A stretch of DNA of 64,000 nucleotides from positions 558,001 through 622,000 of the forward strand of contig NZ_JANIGL010000001.1 of NCBI RefSeq assembly GCF_024518675.1. Direction: 5' to 3'. Shown here one piece after another: positions 26,839 through 34,691 of the stretch. The DNA is from Pseudoalteromonas shioyasakiensis (GTDB lineage Bacteria > Pseudomonadota > Gammaproteobacteria > Enterobacterales > Alteromonadaceae). A program made the translations under genes and the position numbers. How positions within the stretch are numbered: the first letter of the stretch is position 1; each line of letters starts with the position of its first letter. The notes under the pieces are model-generated. The model made no database searches, was not told the DNA's origin, and saw nothing but the letters and a program-made list of their open reading frames with translations.

Positions 26839-28236
26839 ATGAAGTTAATACAATATTCACTCATTGCAACAGCCGTACTTACAAGTATCAATGTTCAATC
26901 TGTAAATGCCGCGCAAACCCAAGCGCAGTTAGATGAATTAGAACAACGTCTGAGTGCACTTGAAAAACAAGTTGCCCAAAAAGATAAACAAATTGAACAG
27001 CTAGAACAACAAAGCGCTATCAATGCAAGAATGGCAGATAAAGCCGCTGAGGTGGCCATAGCCTCTGCTTTACACAATTCATTTATCAAGCGCCCTAGCC
27101 ACCAATTTGCAACACCTGACAAAAGTATCGAATTAACAAACTCAGATACTAGCCTACAAATCAGTGGGCAAATTTGGCTTGATGCCATTTATGATGACGG
27201 TGAGATGACCAATAGAGCAGGTTTTCAGCCTTCCTCAATCTCATATGATAAGGGAGCAACCAGTGATAATACAACGCTTAGTGCTGGCCAATCCAACCTC
27301 ACCGTAAATAGCTATACTCCTACTAAATATGGCGCCATGATCACGCGTATTGGTGTTGATTTATTTGATACCCAAGGTAATGCCAAATTCAATTTAACAC
27401 ATTTATGGGGCGAACTTGGTAGTTGGGGCGCAGGGCAAACGTTCTCTGGTTTTATGGATATAGACGCATTCCCAAATATATTGGATTATTGGGGGCCTAA
27501 TGCGGTGGTTTTTGCTCGTCAGCCACAAATAAGATACAACCATAGCCTTAATCCAGATGATAAGCTGATGTTTACAATAGAAAAGTCTGATGCAGATCTT
27601 GCACTACCAAACTTTGTTTCAGGTAATGAGTTATTGTTTAAAGAGCAGAACGACCTCCCTGATATAACAGCGACCTATATTAATAACTTTGCAAAAGGCT
27701 ACTTTAAATCGTCGTTAATTTTACGCCAGATTGGTTATGAAACGACGACTGATAGTGACAAAGTGGTTGGCTGGGGTATCAATTTAACCGGCAAATATGC
27801 GCTCGATAGTAAAAATACATTTAAGTATCAACTAGCCACAGGTGAAGGCATTGGTCGCTATATTAACGACACTTGTTGTAGTTACTATGCAGATGGTCAA
27901 GCTGACGGCGTAGCCACAGGAGGCAGTGATGCAGGAATATCAAGCAGTGGTAATCTTAAAGCCATTCCAATCACCGCAGGTTATGCTTATTTAGATCACC
28001 AATGGAACGAACAATACACCAGCTCAGTTGGTTTTGGTTACGTCGATATTGATAATATAGACACACAGCGTAGCCGTGCCTTGCACAGCTCTTTATACTC
28101 TAATATTAATATCATTTGGAACCCAACCCCGATGTCGCGTGTAGGTGTTGAACTTCAATACGGTAAAGTAGAAAGCTTTGCAAATGAACAGGCTGATAAT
28201 TTTAGATTACAGACCTCTATTGGCTTTAAATATTAA
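26839..28236 (+). CDS. DcaP-like trimeric outer-membrane porin
   Basis: A 465-residue outer-membrane protein. The ATG at 26839 (MKLIQYSLIATAVL) gives a normal signal peptide, so an upstream in-frame ATG at 26818 is not used. After the signal, residues about 25-65 form a coiled coil (ELEQRLSALEKQVAQKD), which is typical of DcaP-like trimeric porins. The barrel begins near LQISGQIWLDAIYDDGE, and the segment around WGPNAVVFARQPQIRYNH is family-like. The protein ends in an aromatic residue, as barrels do (IGFKY). DcaP proteins pass small organic acids; the substrate here is not known. It forms an operon with the DUF481 gene. Confidence 0.85.
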   Translation: MKLIQYSLIATAVLTSINVQSVNAAQTQAQLDELEQRLSALEKQVAQKDKQIEQLEQQSAINARMADKAAEVAIASALHNSFIKRPSHQFATPDKSIELTNSDTSLQISGQIWLDAIYDDGEMTNRAGFQPSSISYDKGATSDNTTLSAGQSNLTVNSYTPTKYGAMITRIGVDLFDTQGNAKFNLTHLWGELGSWGAGQTFSGFMDIDAFPNILDYWGPNAVVFARQPQIRYNHSLNPDDKLMFTIEKSDADLALPNFVSGNELLFKEQNDLPDITATYINNFAKGYFKSSLILRQIGYETTTDSDKVVGWGINLTGKYALDSKNTFKYQLATGEGIGRYINDTCCSYYADGQADGVATGGSDAGISSSGNLKAIPITAGYAYLDHQWNEQYTSSVGFGYVDIDNIDTQRSRALHSSLYSNINIIWNPTPMSRVGVELQYGKVESFANEQADNFRLQTSIGFKY

Positions 28237-28284
28237 CATCTGACAACATAAAGCCTCTGAAGTATATCTTCACGATGCTATTTT

Positions 28285-28318
28285 TAGGGCGGTATGATGA
28301 AAACTCTACACCGCCCTA
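28285..28318. terminator. Hairpin after the porin gene
   Basis: TAGGGCGGT and ACCGCCCTA form a perfect nine-base-pair stem with a 16-base loop, 49 bases past the porin stop. The U tract is weak on the plus strand but T-rich bases precede the stem. Confidence 0.5.
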
Positions 28319-28503
28319 ACCTCTTCTAATTTCATCATCCCCTAAACATCATTTAGTCCGCGGGTCAGGCCTGTTCCGTGTAGATTTCACATTTTGAATT
28401 TTACGGCCGTTCTTTAGTAATTAAACAACGTCAGCTCCGATTAAAGTATTGAACCAAAATCGAAATTTAGTTAATTTACACTTAAATTGTACAGGAGGTA
28501 CTT

Positions 28504-29079
28504 ATGGGCTTTTCAAACGAAGAATTACTTTTTTTATCTGATCTATTTAAAACACCGAGTGAACCTCAGATACCAAAAAATCAAAAACTTACTGTGCAAA
28601 GTGTTATTCCAAATCAAATTGCTCACCTTTTTAATAATGCAAAATTAACTTTATTAGCTGAAGTTGGACAGTACCAGTTATGGTTTCCACTTGAATTCAA
28701 ATCGAATAGAGACGGTATTTTTACGCCGGTTTTAAGTGCGCCTGAAGTCATTGATACTCATGGCGTTAAACGAAGTTGGCGCTGGGATAAGTTAAATATT
28801 AAAAGTGATGATTTTAATATTGAATCCATATCAAGCACCGGTATAGTTTTAAAGTCAACTAATAAACGGGTCATGTTGCATTGCAATCAACAAGTTCAAT
28901 TTGACCTGCCTAATAAACAACATATTACCTTGACTGTAGAGCCAGTTAGACAGAGTAGGCAAGGAATTGCCGCTAAAATAACCCACATTCATGAAGGAAA
29001 AGAACACCTTCGTGCCTATTTATTTAATGTGCATAAGCGACAATATGCCAATTTATACAGCGGTATTAGTGCCAGTTAG
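28504..29079 (+). CDS. Unrecognised cytoplasmic protein, possibly PilZ-like
   Basis: A 191-residue soluble protein with no signal or membrane segment and a strong AGGAGGT ribosome-binding site. The family is not recognised. The C-terminal half (about 95-185) is beta-rich and resembles a PilZ-like barrel in broad pattern (VQFDLPNKQHITLTVEPVRQ then RAYLFNVHKRQYANLY), but the RxxxR and D/NxSxxG c-di-GMP motifs were not found, so the resemblance is weak. It lies alone upstream of an M14 peptidase gene with a 59-base gap. A good ribosome-binding site suggests it is expressed. Confidence 0.6.
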   Translation: MGFSNEELLFLSDLFKTPSEPQIPKNQKLTVQSVIPNQIAHLFNNAKLTLLAEVGQYQLWFPLEFKSNRDGIFTPVLSAPEVIDTHGVKRSWRWDKLNIKSDDFNIESISSTGIVLKSTNKRVMLHCNQQVQFDLPNKQHITLTVEPVRQSRQGIAAKITHIHEGKEHLRAYLFNVHKRQYANLYSGISAS

Positions 29080-29138
29080 TTGCGCTGACGTATCTGCATA
29101 GATAAGCTATGGCCTTTATTGTTAAAGATGAAGGTTTT

Positions 29139-30053
29139 ATGAGCGAAAAAACATACCCAATTGGCACCGTCGGGACACCTTGGTCAAACCAAGAAAAACA
29201 GCAATGGTTTAATAACCAAATTATCAAGCGAAGCTACCAGCAGCAAGTTGTCTCTGCTATTGACGAATTAAGCCAACAGTTTGATGTTGAGCAGTACGGT
29301 GCACTAGAGTACGAGATAAAAAACTACCCGCTTTATGTCATCAAATCTAGAAACTGGCAAGCCGATAAACCGTGCATATTAGTAACCGGTGGTGTTCATG
29401 GCTATGAAACCAGTGGTGTACATGGAGCATTGCGGTTTGTAAAAACAAAAGCTGCGCACTACAGTGAACATTTTAATTTGCTTATTGCACCTTGCATCAG
29501 CCCTTGGGGATACGAAACGATTAATCGTTGGAACCCTGCGGCCATAGACCCTAACCGCTCTTTTTATACTGACAGCCCAGCCCCTGAGTCAGCAGCCATT
29601 ATGGCCTATATGAAAAACAACAATATTGCGCCGATTGCACATATTGATTTACATGAAACCACTGACACTGATAACAGCGAGTTTAGACTAGCCCTTGCCG
29701 CTCGTGAAGGTACGGTAAATACCAATTGGAATATACCTGATGGGTTTTACCTCGTTGCAGATTCAGTAAAACCAGAGCCTGCATTTCAAACAGCAATAAT
29801 TAAAACAGTTGCCCAAGTCACCCACATTGCGCCAAGTGATGAGAACAATCAATTAATTGGTGTGCCTCAAGAGCAACTGGGTGTAATTAATTACAGCGCT
29901 CGAAAGTTAGGTTTATGTATGGGCTTTACAGATGCGAAATATGTCACCACCACAGAGGTTTATCCTGATAGCCCCACAGCTACAGATGAAGAATGTATAC
30001 TTGCTCAAGTTGCCGCTATTACTGGCGGATTAGATTACATTTTAGCAAATTAA
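29139..30053 (+). CDS. Short M14-family metallocarboxypeptidase
   Basis: A 304-residue soluble M14-family enzyme without a signal peptide, in the short form related to succinylglutamate desuccinylase and AgaF-like proteins. Zinc ligands are H87 and E90 in GGVHGYE, and H172 in HIDLHETTDTDN. The segment NRWNPAAIDPNRSF is typical. The ATG at 29139 (MSEKTYPIGT) has AAGG four bases upstream; an ATG at 29109 has no ribosome-binding site. The substrate may be a peptide or an acylated amino acid. It differs from the exported M14 enzyme at 13105-14922. Confidence 0.82.
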   Translation: MSEKTYPIGTVGTPWSNQEKQQWFNNQIIKRSYQQQVVSAIDELSQQFDVEQYGALEYEIKNYPLYVIKSRNWQADKPCILVTGGVHGYETSGVHGALRFVKTKAAHYSEHFNLLIAPCISPWGYETINRWNPAAIDPNRSFYTDSPAPESAAIMAYMKNNNIAPIAHIDLHETTDTDNSEFRLALAAREGTVNTNWNIPDGFYLVADSVKPEPAFQTAIIKTVAQVTHIAPSDENNQLIGVPQEQLGVINYSARKLGLCMGFTDAKYVTTTEVYPDSPTATDEECILAQVAAITGGLDYILAN

Positions 30054-30063
30054 TTAACACTTA

Positions 30064-30124
30064 GGACCAAAATGTGTATACCGCTATGACTGAATATTAT
30101 CGGCTAAAATATTCATATTGGTCC
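30064..30124. repeat. Nested inverted repeats after the M14 gene
   Basis: GGACCAAAATG (30064-30074) pairs with CATATTGGTCC (30114-30124) with one mismatch. Inside it AATATT (30093-30098) pairs with AATATT (30108-30113), and this inner arm abuts the outer one. The element begins ten bases after the M14 stop and may be a terminator or a structured RNA. No long U tract follows. Confidence 0.45.
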
Positions 30125-30202
30125 ATTTCAATGTATAAAAATCACGCATAAAAATTAAGTGAAGATAATATATGCAAACTCTATAAAGCAGTAATAAAGA
30201 AC

Positions 30203-30230
30203 TAGACATAAACTTAAATTTGTATAAAAT
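30203..30230 (+). promoter_or_regulatory. Promoter of the TTG-start gene at 30263
   Basis: The -35 candidate TAGACA (30203-30208) and the -10 candidate TAAAAT (30225-30230) are 16 bases apart and each matches consensus in five of six places. The following discriminator is TCGCGC. The start codon lies 33 bases downstream. Confidence 0.55.
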
Positions 30231-30262
30231 TCGCGCTCTTTTGAATTAGGCAAGGATTGAAA

Positions 30263-30673
30263 TTGGAATTTAAAAACAAGTATGGTCAGGTCAGTTTGCA
30301 ACATGAAAGTAACATTATCATAGCTCATTTTACCGGCTATATTAACGAGCGCTTAGTTAACGATTTCAGTCAGGCACTAATAAATCGCGTTAAAATTTTT
30401 GCAGGAACTCCTTGGGGCTATATTAGTAACTCTTTATCTGTACAAGCTGCAACACCTGAAGCAGAAAAAGGCTTTATCAACCTTACCAGCCACATGATCA
30501 AAGAAGGCTGCATAGCCAGTGCTTATGTTTTAGGCTCAACTCTTGTGACAAATCAGATGCAACGAGTATTACACAGCGCAGATGTGAATTTAGACATTCA
30601 AGATTACCTCTTTAATAGTTTAGATGAGGCCAAATCTTATATTGAAAAGATAATGACAGAGCCTGCATATTAA
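30263..30673 (+). CDS. Unrecognised small cytoplasmic protein, STAS/SpoIIAA-like in outline
   Basis: A 136-residue soluble protein starting at a TTG (30263), chosen because AAGG lies about seven bases upstream; a TTG two codons earlier is too close to that site. Alternating strands and helices (NIIIAHFTGYINERLVNDF, then the helix around AEKGFINLTSHMIKEG and SAYVLGSTLVTNQMQ) resemble a STAS or SpoIIAA-like fold in outline, but no diagnostic phosphorylation motif was identified. It has its own promoter with a CGCG discriminator. Nothing downstream on the same strand suggests an operon. Confidence 0.6.
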   Translation: MEFKNKYGQVSLQHESNIIIAHFTGYINERLVNDFSQALINRVKIFAGTPWGYISNSLSVQAATPEAEKGFINLTSHMIKEGCIASAYVLGSTLVTNQMQRVLHSADVNLDIQDYLFNSLDEAKSYIEKIMTEPAY

Positions 30674-30719
30674 ACTTTAAAAATTTATTCAAATTATTAG
30701 TTCGACAAAACAAACTAGG

Positions 30720-30905
30720 CTATGTTTGTGTAATACTTGCATCTTCACTTGCTGTAACAACAAACTCTAGTTTTGTCATTTTATAACCTAAGTCATAGCC
30801 GTCAGCTACAACAGTCACGGGTATTTGCTTCATAACACCTGACTTCACTTGCGTATTCTGCGGACTCTTAAATGTTGCAATATCAAACTCCTTGAATGAA
30901 ATTCG
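30720..30905 (-). pseudogene. C-terminal fragment of an unidentified gene
   Basis: A minus-strand reading frame runs from just after an in-frame TAG (30906-30908) to a TAG at 30720-30722. It encodes about 60 residues including ATFKSPQNTQVKSGVMKQIP and the tail EFVVTASEDASITQT. The composition looks protein-like, but there is no plausible ribosome-binding site and start before an internal Met, so it appears to be the remnant of a truncated gene. The family is not recognised. A strong GGAGGTG ribosome-binding sequence occurs further upstream on the same strand without a coding start beside it. Confidence 0.4.
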
Positions 30906-31024
30906 CTAGCAAAATGGCTGCTGCGTTATTATTAATAATGGTTAAAGTATATGGAATTTTCTATAAGGTATGCATAGTTCACTATGCCGTAAGATAGCTA
31001 TTCTCACCTCCAAGTTATTAAATT

Positions 31025-31063
31025 AAGTCAATAGCTTGCGTTAATCCTTAACGTAAAGTCAAT
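31025..31063. promoter_or_regulatory. Palindrome flanked by direct repeats, possible regulator site
   Basis: CGTTAA and TTAACG form an inverted repeat around TCC (31039-31053), flanked by two copies of AAGTCAAT (31025-31032 and 31056-31063). On the minus strand each flank reads ATTGACTT, like a -35 element, and a GGAGGTG follows. The layout recalls MerR-type operators, which is inference only. Confidence 0.4.
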
Positions 31064-31343
31064 TAAGTTTAGTGTTGCTTTGAGACATCACAAGATACCG
31101 CGACTGCAGCGATGAATTGACCGCTTTTATATACCAGGGCCGATGTATATTCCCTCCCCTACGGCATTTAAAAGTAAACTAGGGACAATTAGAAATTGCT
31201 TAACCATTAGAACTTTCCACTCGCGAAATATCACGATTAGTATGACACTGTTCCTTGATTGTTTACACTTTTTCTTACAAATTTTTAGTTACATTAAATT
31301 TACTAAACAATTACACTTATTAAAACAACACCGTAAGGCGCCT

Positions 31344-32279
31344 ATGTCGTTAATCATCTCAAATCTCGAAAAACACTACGATAAAGTAACCGCAGTAAAT
31401 AACCTGTCTTTTGACGTGCAACCTGGTGAAATTTTTGCGTTACTAGGCCCGAATGGAGCTGGGAAATCGTCTCTTGTGAAAATGCTGGTTGGGTTTACTT
31501 ACCCCGATGCGGGCTCCATTAAACTAACCGATGACTGTACAGCCTATTGTACAATTCCAACTCACTTATTAGGCTATTTGCCTGAGGATAGAGGGCTTTA
31601 CCCCGAAAAAACAGTTAAGCAAAATTTACAATTTTTTGCTCAACTGCATGGCGTTACAGCCACTGATTTTAATAGCCGCTGCCAACATTGGCTAGATAAA
31701 TTCAACTTAGTTGAGCGCATAAATGACCCTCTTAAATCTCTCTCCAAAGGTAATCAACAAAAAGTACAACTGATCACAGCCATCTTACATAAACCTAAAT
31801 GGGTTATTCTTGATGAACCATTTTCCGGGCTTGATCCAATCAACCAAGAGTTAGTCGTAGAGTTTTTAGCTGAATTAAAACAACAAGGCATGACCGTTTT
31901 GCTCAGTGCACACCAAATGGCCATGGTTGAAAAGCTAGCGGATAGAGTACTACTGTTAAATAAGGGCCAAAGCGTACTATATGGTCAGCTTAAAGATATT
32001 TTTAAACAATTTAATAACAACGTGATTGATGTCATTTTTGAGCAGTCTATCGAGCCAGAGCAATACGCTCTTTTAGATTCTTACCAAAGTAAACAACTCA
32101 GCGCTAATCACTTGTCTATAACGTTAGATAAAGAACAACCAATCAGTCAATTACTGCCAATCTTAATCAGAGTTGGAAATATTAGTGAGCTTAGAAACCA
32201 ATCACAATCCTTACATTCAATTTATTTACAAGCAGTCGCTGAACATAATAATGAAGTTCATCAAGGAGCAGCATCATGA
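31344..32279 (+). CDS. ABC exporter ATP-binding protein
   Basis: A 311-residue ATPase of an ABC-2-type exporter. Walker A is GPNGAGKSS, the signature is SLSKGNQQKVQLITAIL and Walker B ends WVILDEPFSGLDP, followed by LLSAHQM. The C-terminal 80 residues form the extension seen in NatA-like proteins, including DVIFEQSIEPEQYALLDSY. The start is the ATG at 31344 (MSLIISNLEKHYDK) with AAGG upstream; the open frame runs back to 31143 but that part is not conserved-looking. The stop overlaps the permease start by four bases. The substrate is unknown; Na+ export or antibiotic efflux are possibilities. Confidence 0.9.
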   Translation: MSLIISNLEKHYDKVTAVNNLSFDVQPGEIFALLGPNGAGKSSLVKMLVGFTYPDAGSIKLTDDCTAYCTIPTHLLGYLPEDRGLYPEKTVKQNLQFFAQLHGVTATDFNSRCQHWLDKFNLVERINDPLKSLSKGNQQKVQLITAILHKPKWVILDEPFSGLDPINQELVVEFLAELKQQGMTVLLSAHQMAMVEKLADRVLLLNKGQSVLYGQLKDIFKQFNNNVIDVIFEQSIEPEQYALLDSYQSKQLSANHLSITLDKEQPISQLLPILIRVGNISELRNQSQSLHSIYLQAVAEHNNEVHQGAAS

Positions 32280-33475
32280 ACAAGCAAAGCTCACTGACAC
32301 ACAAACAAATTTGGACTGTCGCAAAATGGGAGTTCTTGCATTTTTTTAAATTAAAACAAGAAATTATTTCTAAACTTATCATGCTGGTCATTGCGGGAAT
32401 TATTTATTTTTTTGCTACTAACAATATGCATCTTGCCAAACAATATAATATCGCTGTCAATACATCATTTGAGTTAGCAACCCACATTGACTCTACATTT
32501 AAATTCATTAAGGTCGATGATCTCAATGAGCTCGAACATAAGTTAAATCAGACTAATGACTATGATGGCTTACTCAAATATGATTTCATAACTACAAAGT
32601 ACACACTCATAACTGCTGAAAAAGACACCTGGCAAACTCCATTAAAAAGCCAGCTCAATTCAGCGCTCAAACAAGCACAACTCGATGCAATTAACCTAAC
32701 TCAAGCGCAACGTGATGGTTTAGCTAAAAATACAGACGTTGAACATTATATTCTAAATGAAGAGCTTAAAAATCAAGCTGATAAAAGCCAAACATACACT
32801 GCTTTTGGTGTGTTGATTTTACTATTTATTGCAATGTTTGGGGTATTTGGTCAGTTGTTTGTAAGTATTACTGGTGAGAAACAAAATCGAGTAACCGAGC
32901 AGTTAATGGCCACTATGACACCGCAAACATGGATTGATGGTAAACTTACCGGGCAGATTTTATTAGCAGTTAAAACCATGTTCGGCACATTACTCTCTAT
33001 TATACTTTCTATGCTATTTTTCACCGTGGTTATAAAGCAACAAACATTGAGTTTAGATTTTATAAACTGGGCTATGCTACCTTGGTTTGCTGTATTTGCG
33101 ATTTCTGGATTGGGTATATGCGCTGCATTTATGGCAGCGATTGCCGCTGGTATTGATGACCCAAACCACAGTAGCAAAAGCGCATTAATGATGCTTCCCA
33201 TAGCCCCAATTGCCATTGCTTTTTTTATAATGGATACACCAAATAGTGTTTTAAGCATAGTATTGAGTTACTTGCCCATTACAGCATTTGCAGTAATGCC
33301 TGTGCGTATGTCATTAGTTGAATTACCTTTTTGGCAACCATTGCTTGCACTCTTACTGAGTTTTGTCTGTTTTTATTATTTACGAATTTGTGCCGCACGG
33401 ATTTTTAAAATGGGCATGAATATGTATGGAAAAGAGCCCAGTTTAAAGGCGATGTGGTTGGTAATATTTAAATAA
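32276..33475 (+). CDS. ABC-2-type exporter permease
   Basis: A 399-residue membrane protein of the NatB/YhaP type. One N-terminal helix (about 30-50) is followed by a large external loop (about 55-170), and the C-terminal half has five or so helices, including the one in FGVLILLFIAMFGVFGQLFV. The conserved short segment GEKQNRVTEQLMATMTP is typical of this family of permeases. It starts four bases before the end of the ATPase gene, so the pair is translationally coupled and would form a homodimeric exporter. Substrate unknown. Confidence 0.88.
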   Translation: MNKQSSLTHKQIWTVAKWEFLHFFKLKQEIISKLIMLVIAGIIYFFATNNMHLAKQYNIAVNTSFELATHIDSTFKFIKVDDLNELEHKLNQTNDYDGLLKYDFITTKYTLITAEKDTWQTPLKSQLNSALKQAQLDAINLTQAQRDGLAKNTDVEHYILNEELKNQADKSQTYTAFGVLILLFIAMFGVFGQLFVSITGEKQNRVTEQLMATMTPQTWIDGKLTGQILLAVKTMFGTLLSIILSMLFFTVVIKQQTLSLDFINWAMLPWFAVFAISGLGICAAFMAAIAAGIDDPNHSSKSALMMLPIAPIAIAFFIMDTPNSVLSIVLSYLPITAFAVMPVRMSLVELPFWQPLLALLLSFVCFYYLRICAARIFKMGMNMYGKEPSLKAMWLVIFK

Positions 33476-33483
33476 CAGCTCTC

Positions 33484-33506
33484 AGGTAGGCTGTTTAAGC
33501 CTACCT
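33484..33506. terminator. Hairpin between exporter permease and yqhA
   Basis: AGGTAGGCT and AGCCTACCT pair perfectly over nine bases with a five-base loop, in the 41-base gap between two convergent genes. The following sequence is not U-rich, so Rho-independent termination is uncertain. Confidence 0.5.
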
Positions 33507-33516
33507 ACCGCTGAGC

Positions 33517-34062
33517 TTAATGGCTTTGAGTTTTACTGTTTATGAAATCAGTTAGTGCAAACAATACGCCAGAGAATACAAATGTGACGTGTATCACTAC
33601 TTTTAAAATAAGCTCTTCACTTGTGTAGGCTGACGAGCTAATAAATACTTTTAATAGCTCGACCGCTGAAATAGCAACGATCGCGCTAATAAGCTTCATT
33701 TTCAAACCTGAAAACCCCACCTTTCCCATCCATGCAGGACGATCTTCATGATTGTCAATATTGAGCTTGGAGACAAAGTTTTCATAACCACTAAAAATGA
33801 TGATTAGTAATAATCCTGCTAACAATGCGGTGTCTACTAACGTTAAAATACCAACTAACAGCTCTTGATTTGTTGCGGTAAAGGTCGCCACACCCATAAG
33901 GTATAGCTGTTTAAAAAACTTGATAAGTAATAAAACAACCGCAAACAATAAGCCAACAAAAAATGGAGCCAGTAGCCATCGTCCACGAAATATAAATGAT
34001 TCAAGGGCAAATTCGGCTTTGCCTGCTTTGCGCGGGGTTTTATTGGTTACTTGGTGGTCCAT
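33517..34062 (-). CDS. yqhA: YqhA-family membrane protein (UPF0114)
   Basis: A 181-residue inner-membrane protein of the YqhA/UPF0114 family. It has four hydrophobic segments: about 28-52, 62-85, 100-135 and 150-175. The family stretch FALESFIFRGRWLLAPFFVGL lies near the N terminus, and ALLAGLLLIIIFSGYENFVS and PAWMGKVGFSGLKMKLI are in the middle. Family function is unknown, with some evidence of membrane or channel-like roles elsewhere not asserted here. The gene is convergent with the ABC exporter and alone on its strand. Confidence 0.85.
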   Translation of the reverse strand: MDHQVTNKTPRKAGKAEFALESFIFRGRWLLAPFFVGLLFAVVLLLIKFFKQLYLMGVATFTATNQELLVGILTLVDTALLAGLLLIIIFSGYENFVSKLNIDNHEDRPAWMGKVGFSGLKMKLISAIVAISAVELLKVFISSSAYTSEELILKVVIHVTFVFSGVLFALTDFINSKTQSH

Positions 34063-34343
34063 AACGCTCTTAATTTACTAAAAAACAGACTTTAAACGAG
34101 TTTGTATTGTGATACAAATACTTACAGCGTTTTCATGGTATATTTATTTTATCTTAACGATAAAAATTTTTCGTTTTCTTTTATTCTCATTTCGATTAAG
34201 AATTCCACTACCAACTGAGCATTTCTCTATTGGCTAACTGTTACTTATAAAAAGTAATCGTCATACCCTATGCATATGAAACGGCATTAATTAATAACCA
34301 ATACTTATAGCATTGGGCATATACACTATTTAGGAATGAACAA

Positions 34344-34586
34344 ATGAACAAAGCATTGCTCGCACTTATCGTTGCACCACTTTTTAGTCTAACTATTACC
34401 TCTGCTGTAGCACAGGATGAAGTTGAAGCCTCTGCTGAGACTATTCAAGAATACACCGAGATGTGTTTAGATTGGGCTAAAGATGACGATATCAGCAATG
34501 AAGCGCTTAAACCCTACGTTTTAAAATGCGTAAATGATGAACTTGAGAGTGAAGGCTACAAAAAAATAACTGACGTAAATATTTAA
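34344..34586 (+). CDS. Small exported protein, unknown function
   Basis: An 80-residue protein with a signal peptide (hydrophobic stretch about 3-22, cleavage near AVAQ) and a very acidic mature part of about 57 residues. The mature part carries two cysteines (TEMCLDWAK and VLKCVNDE) that can form one disulfide, so it is likely periplasmic. The family is not recognised. A GAATGAACAAATG context precedes the start, with a weak GGAA ribosome-binding site. It lies alone before topA, which is convergent. Confidence 0.6.
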   Translation: MNKALLALIVAPLFSLTITSAVAQDEVEASAETIQEYTEMCLDWAKDDDISNEALKPYVLKCVNDELESEGYKKITDVNI

Positions 34587-34605
34587 ATAGCTTATTTATC
34601 AAAAT

Positions 34606-34645
34606 AAAAAACCGGGATGGTACAAGGTTGTACATCCCGGTTTTT
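34606..34645. terminator. Bidirectional terminator between small exported gene and topA
   Basis: AAAAACCGGGAT pairs with ATCCCGGTTTTT, with the inner arms GTACAA and TTGTAC. Strong T runs lie outside the stem on both strands. It ends about 45 bases before the topA stop. Confidence 0.85.
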
Positions 34646-34691
34646 CTTTTTTAGCAAACAGCTTAATGCGCGACTTTATTTATTCAGCCGC

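Larger units (their letters stand above)
30674..31343. other. Long non-coding stretch between the STAS-like gene and the ABC exporter
   Basis: This 670-base stretch holds no intact gene. It contains a headless gene fragment on the minus strand (30720-30905) and a CGTTAA/TTAACG palindrome between direct repeats (31025-31063). It presumably also contains the promoter of the ABC exporter, which was not located. The exporter reading frame extends upstream to 31143, but that part lacks a ribosome-binding site and conserved sequence. Confidence 0.6.

Noticed and set aside
30720..30905. Complete short exported or regulatory gene
   Set aside because: An in-frame stop precedes the frame and no start with a ribosome-binding site was found, so it is better read as a remnant.
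31143..31343. N-terminal extension of the ABC exporter ATPase (start at 31143)
   Set aside because: It lacks a ribosome-binding site and has no conserved sequence. The ATG at 31344 begins a normal NatA-like ATPase and has AAGG upstream.
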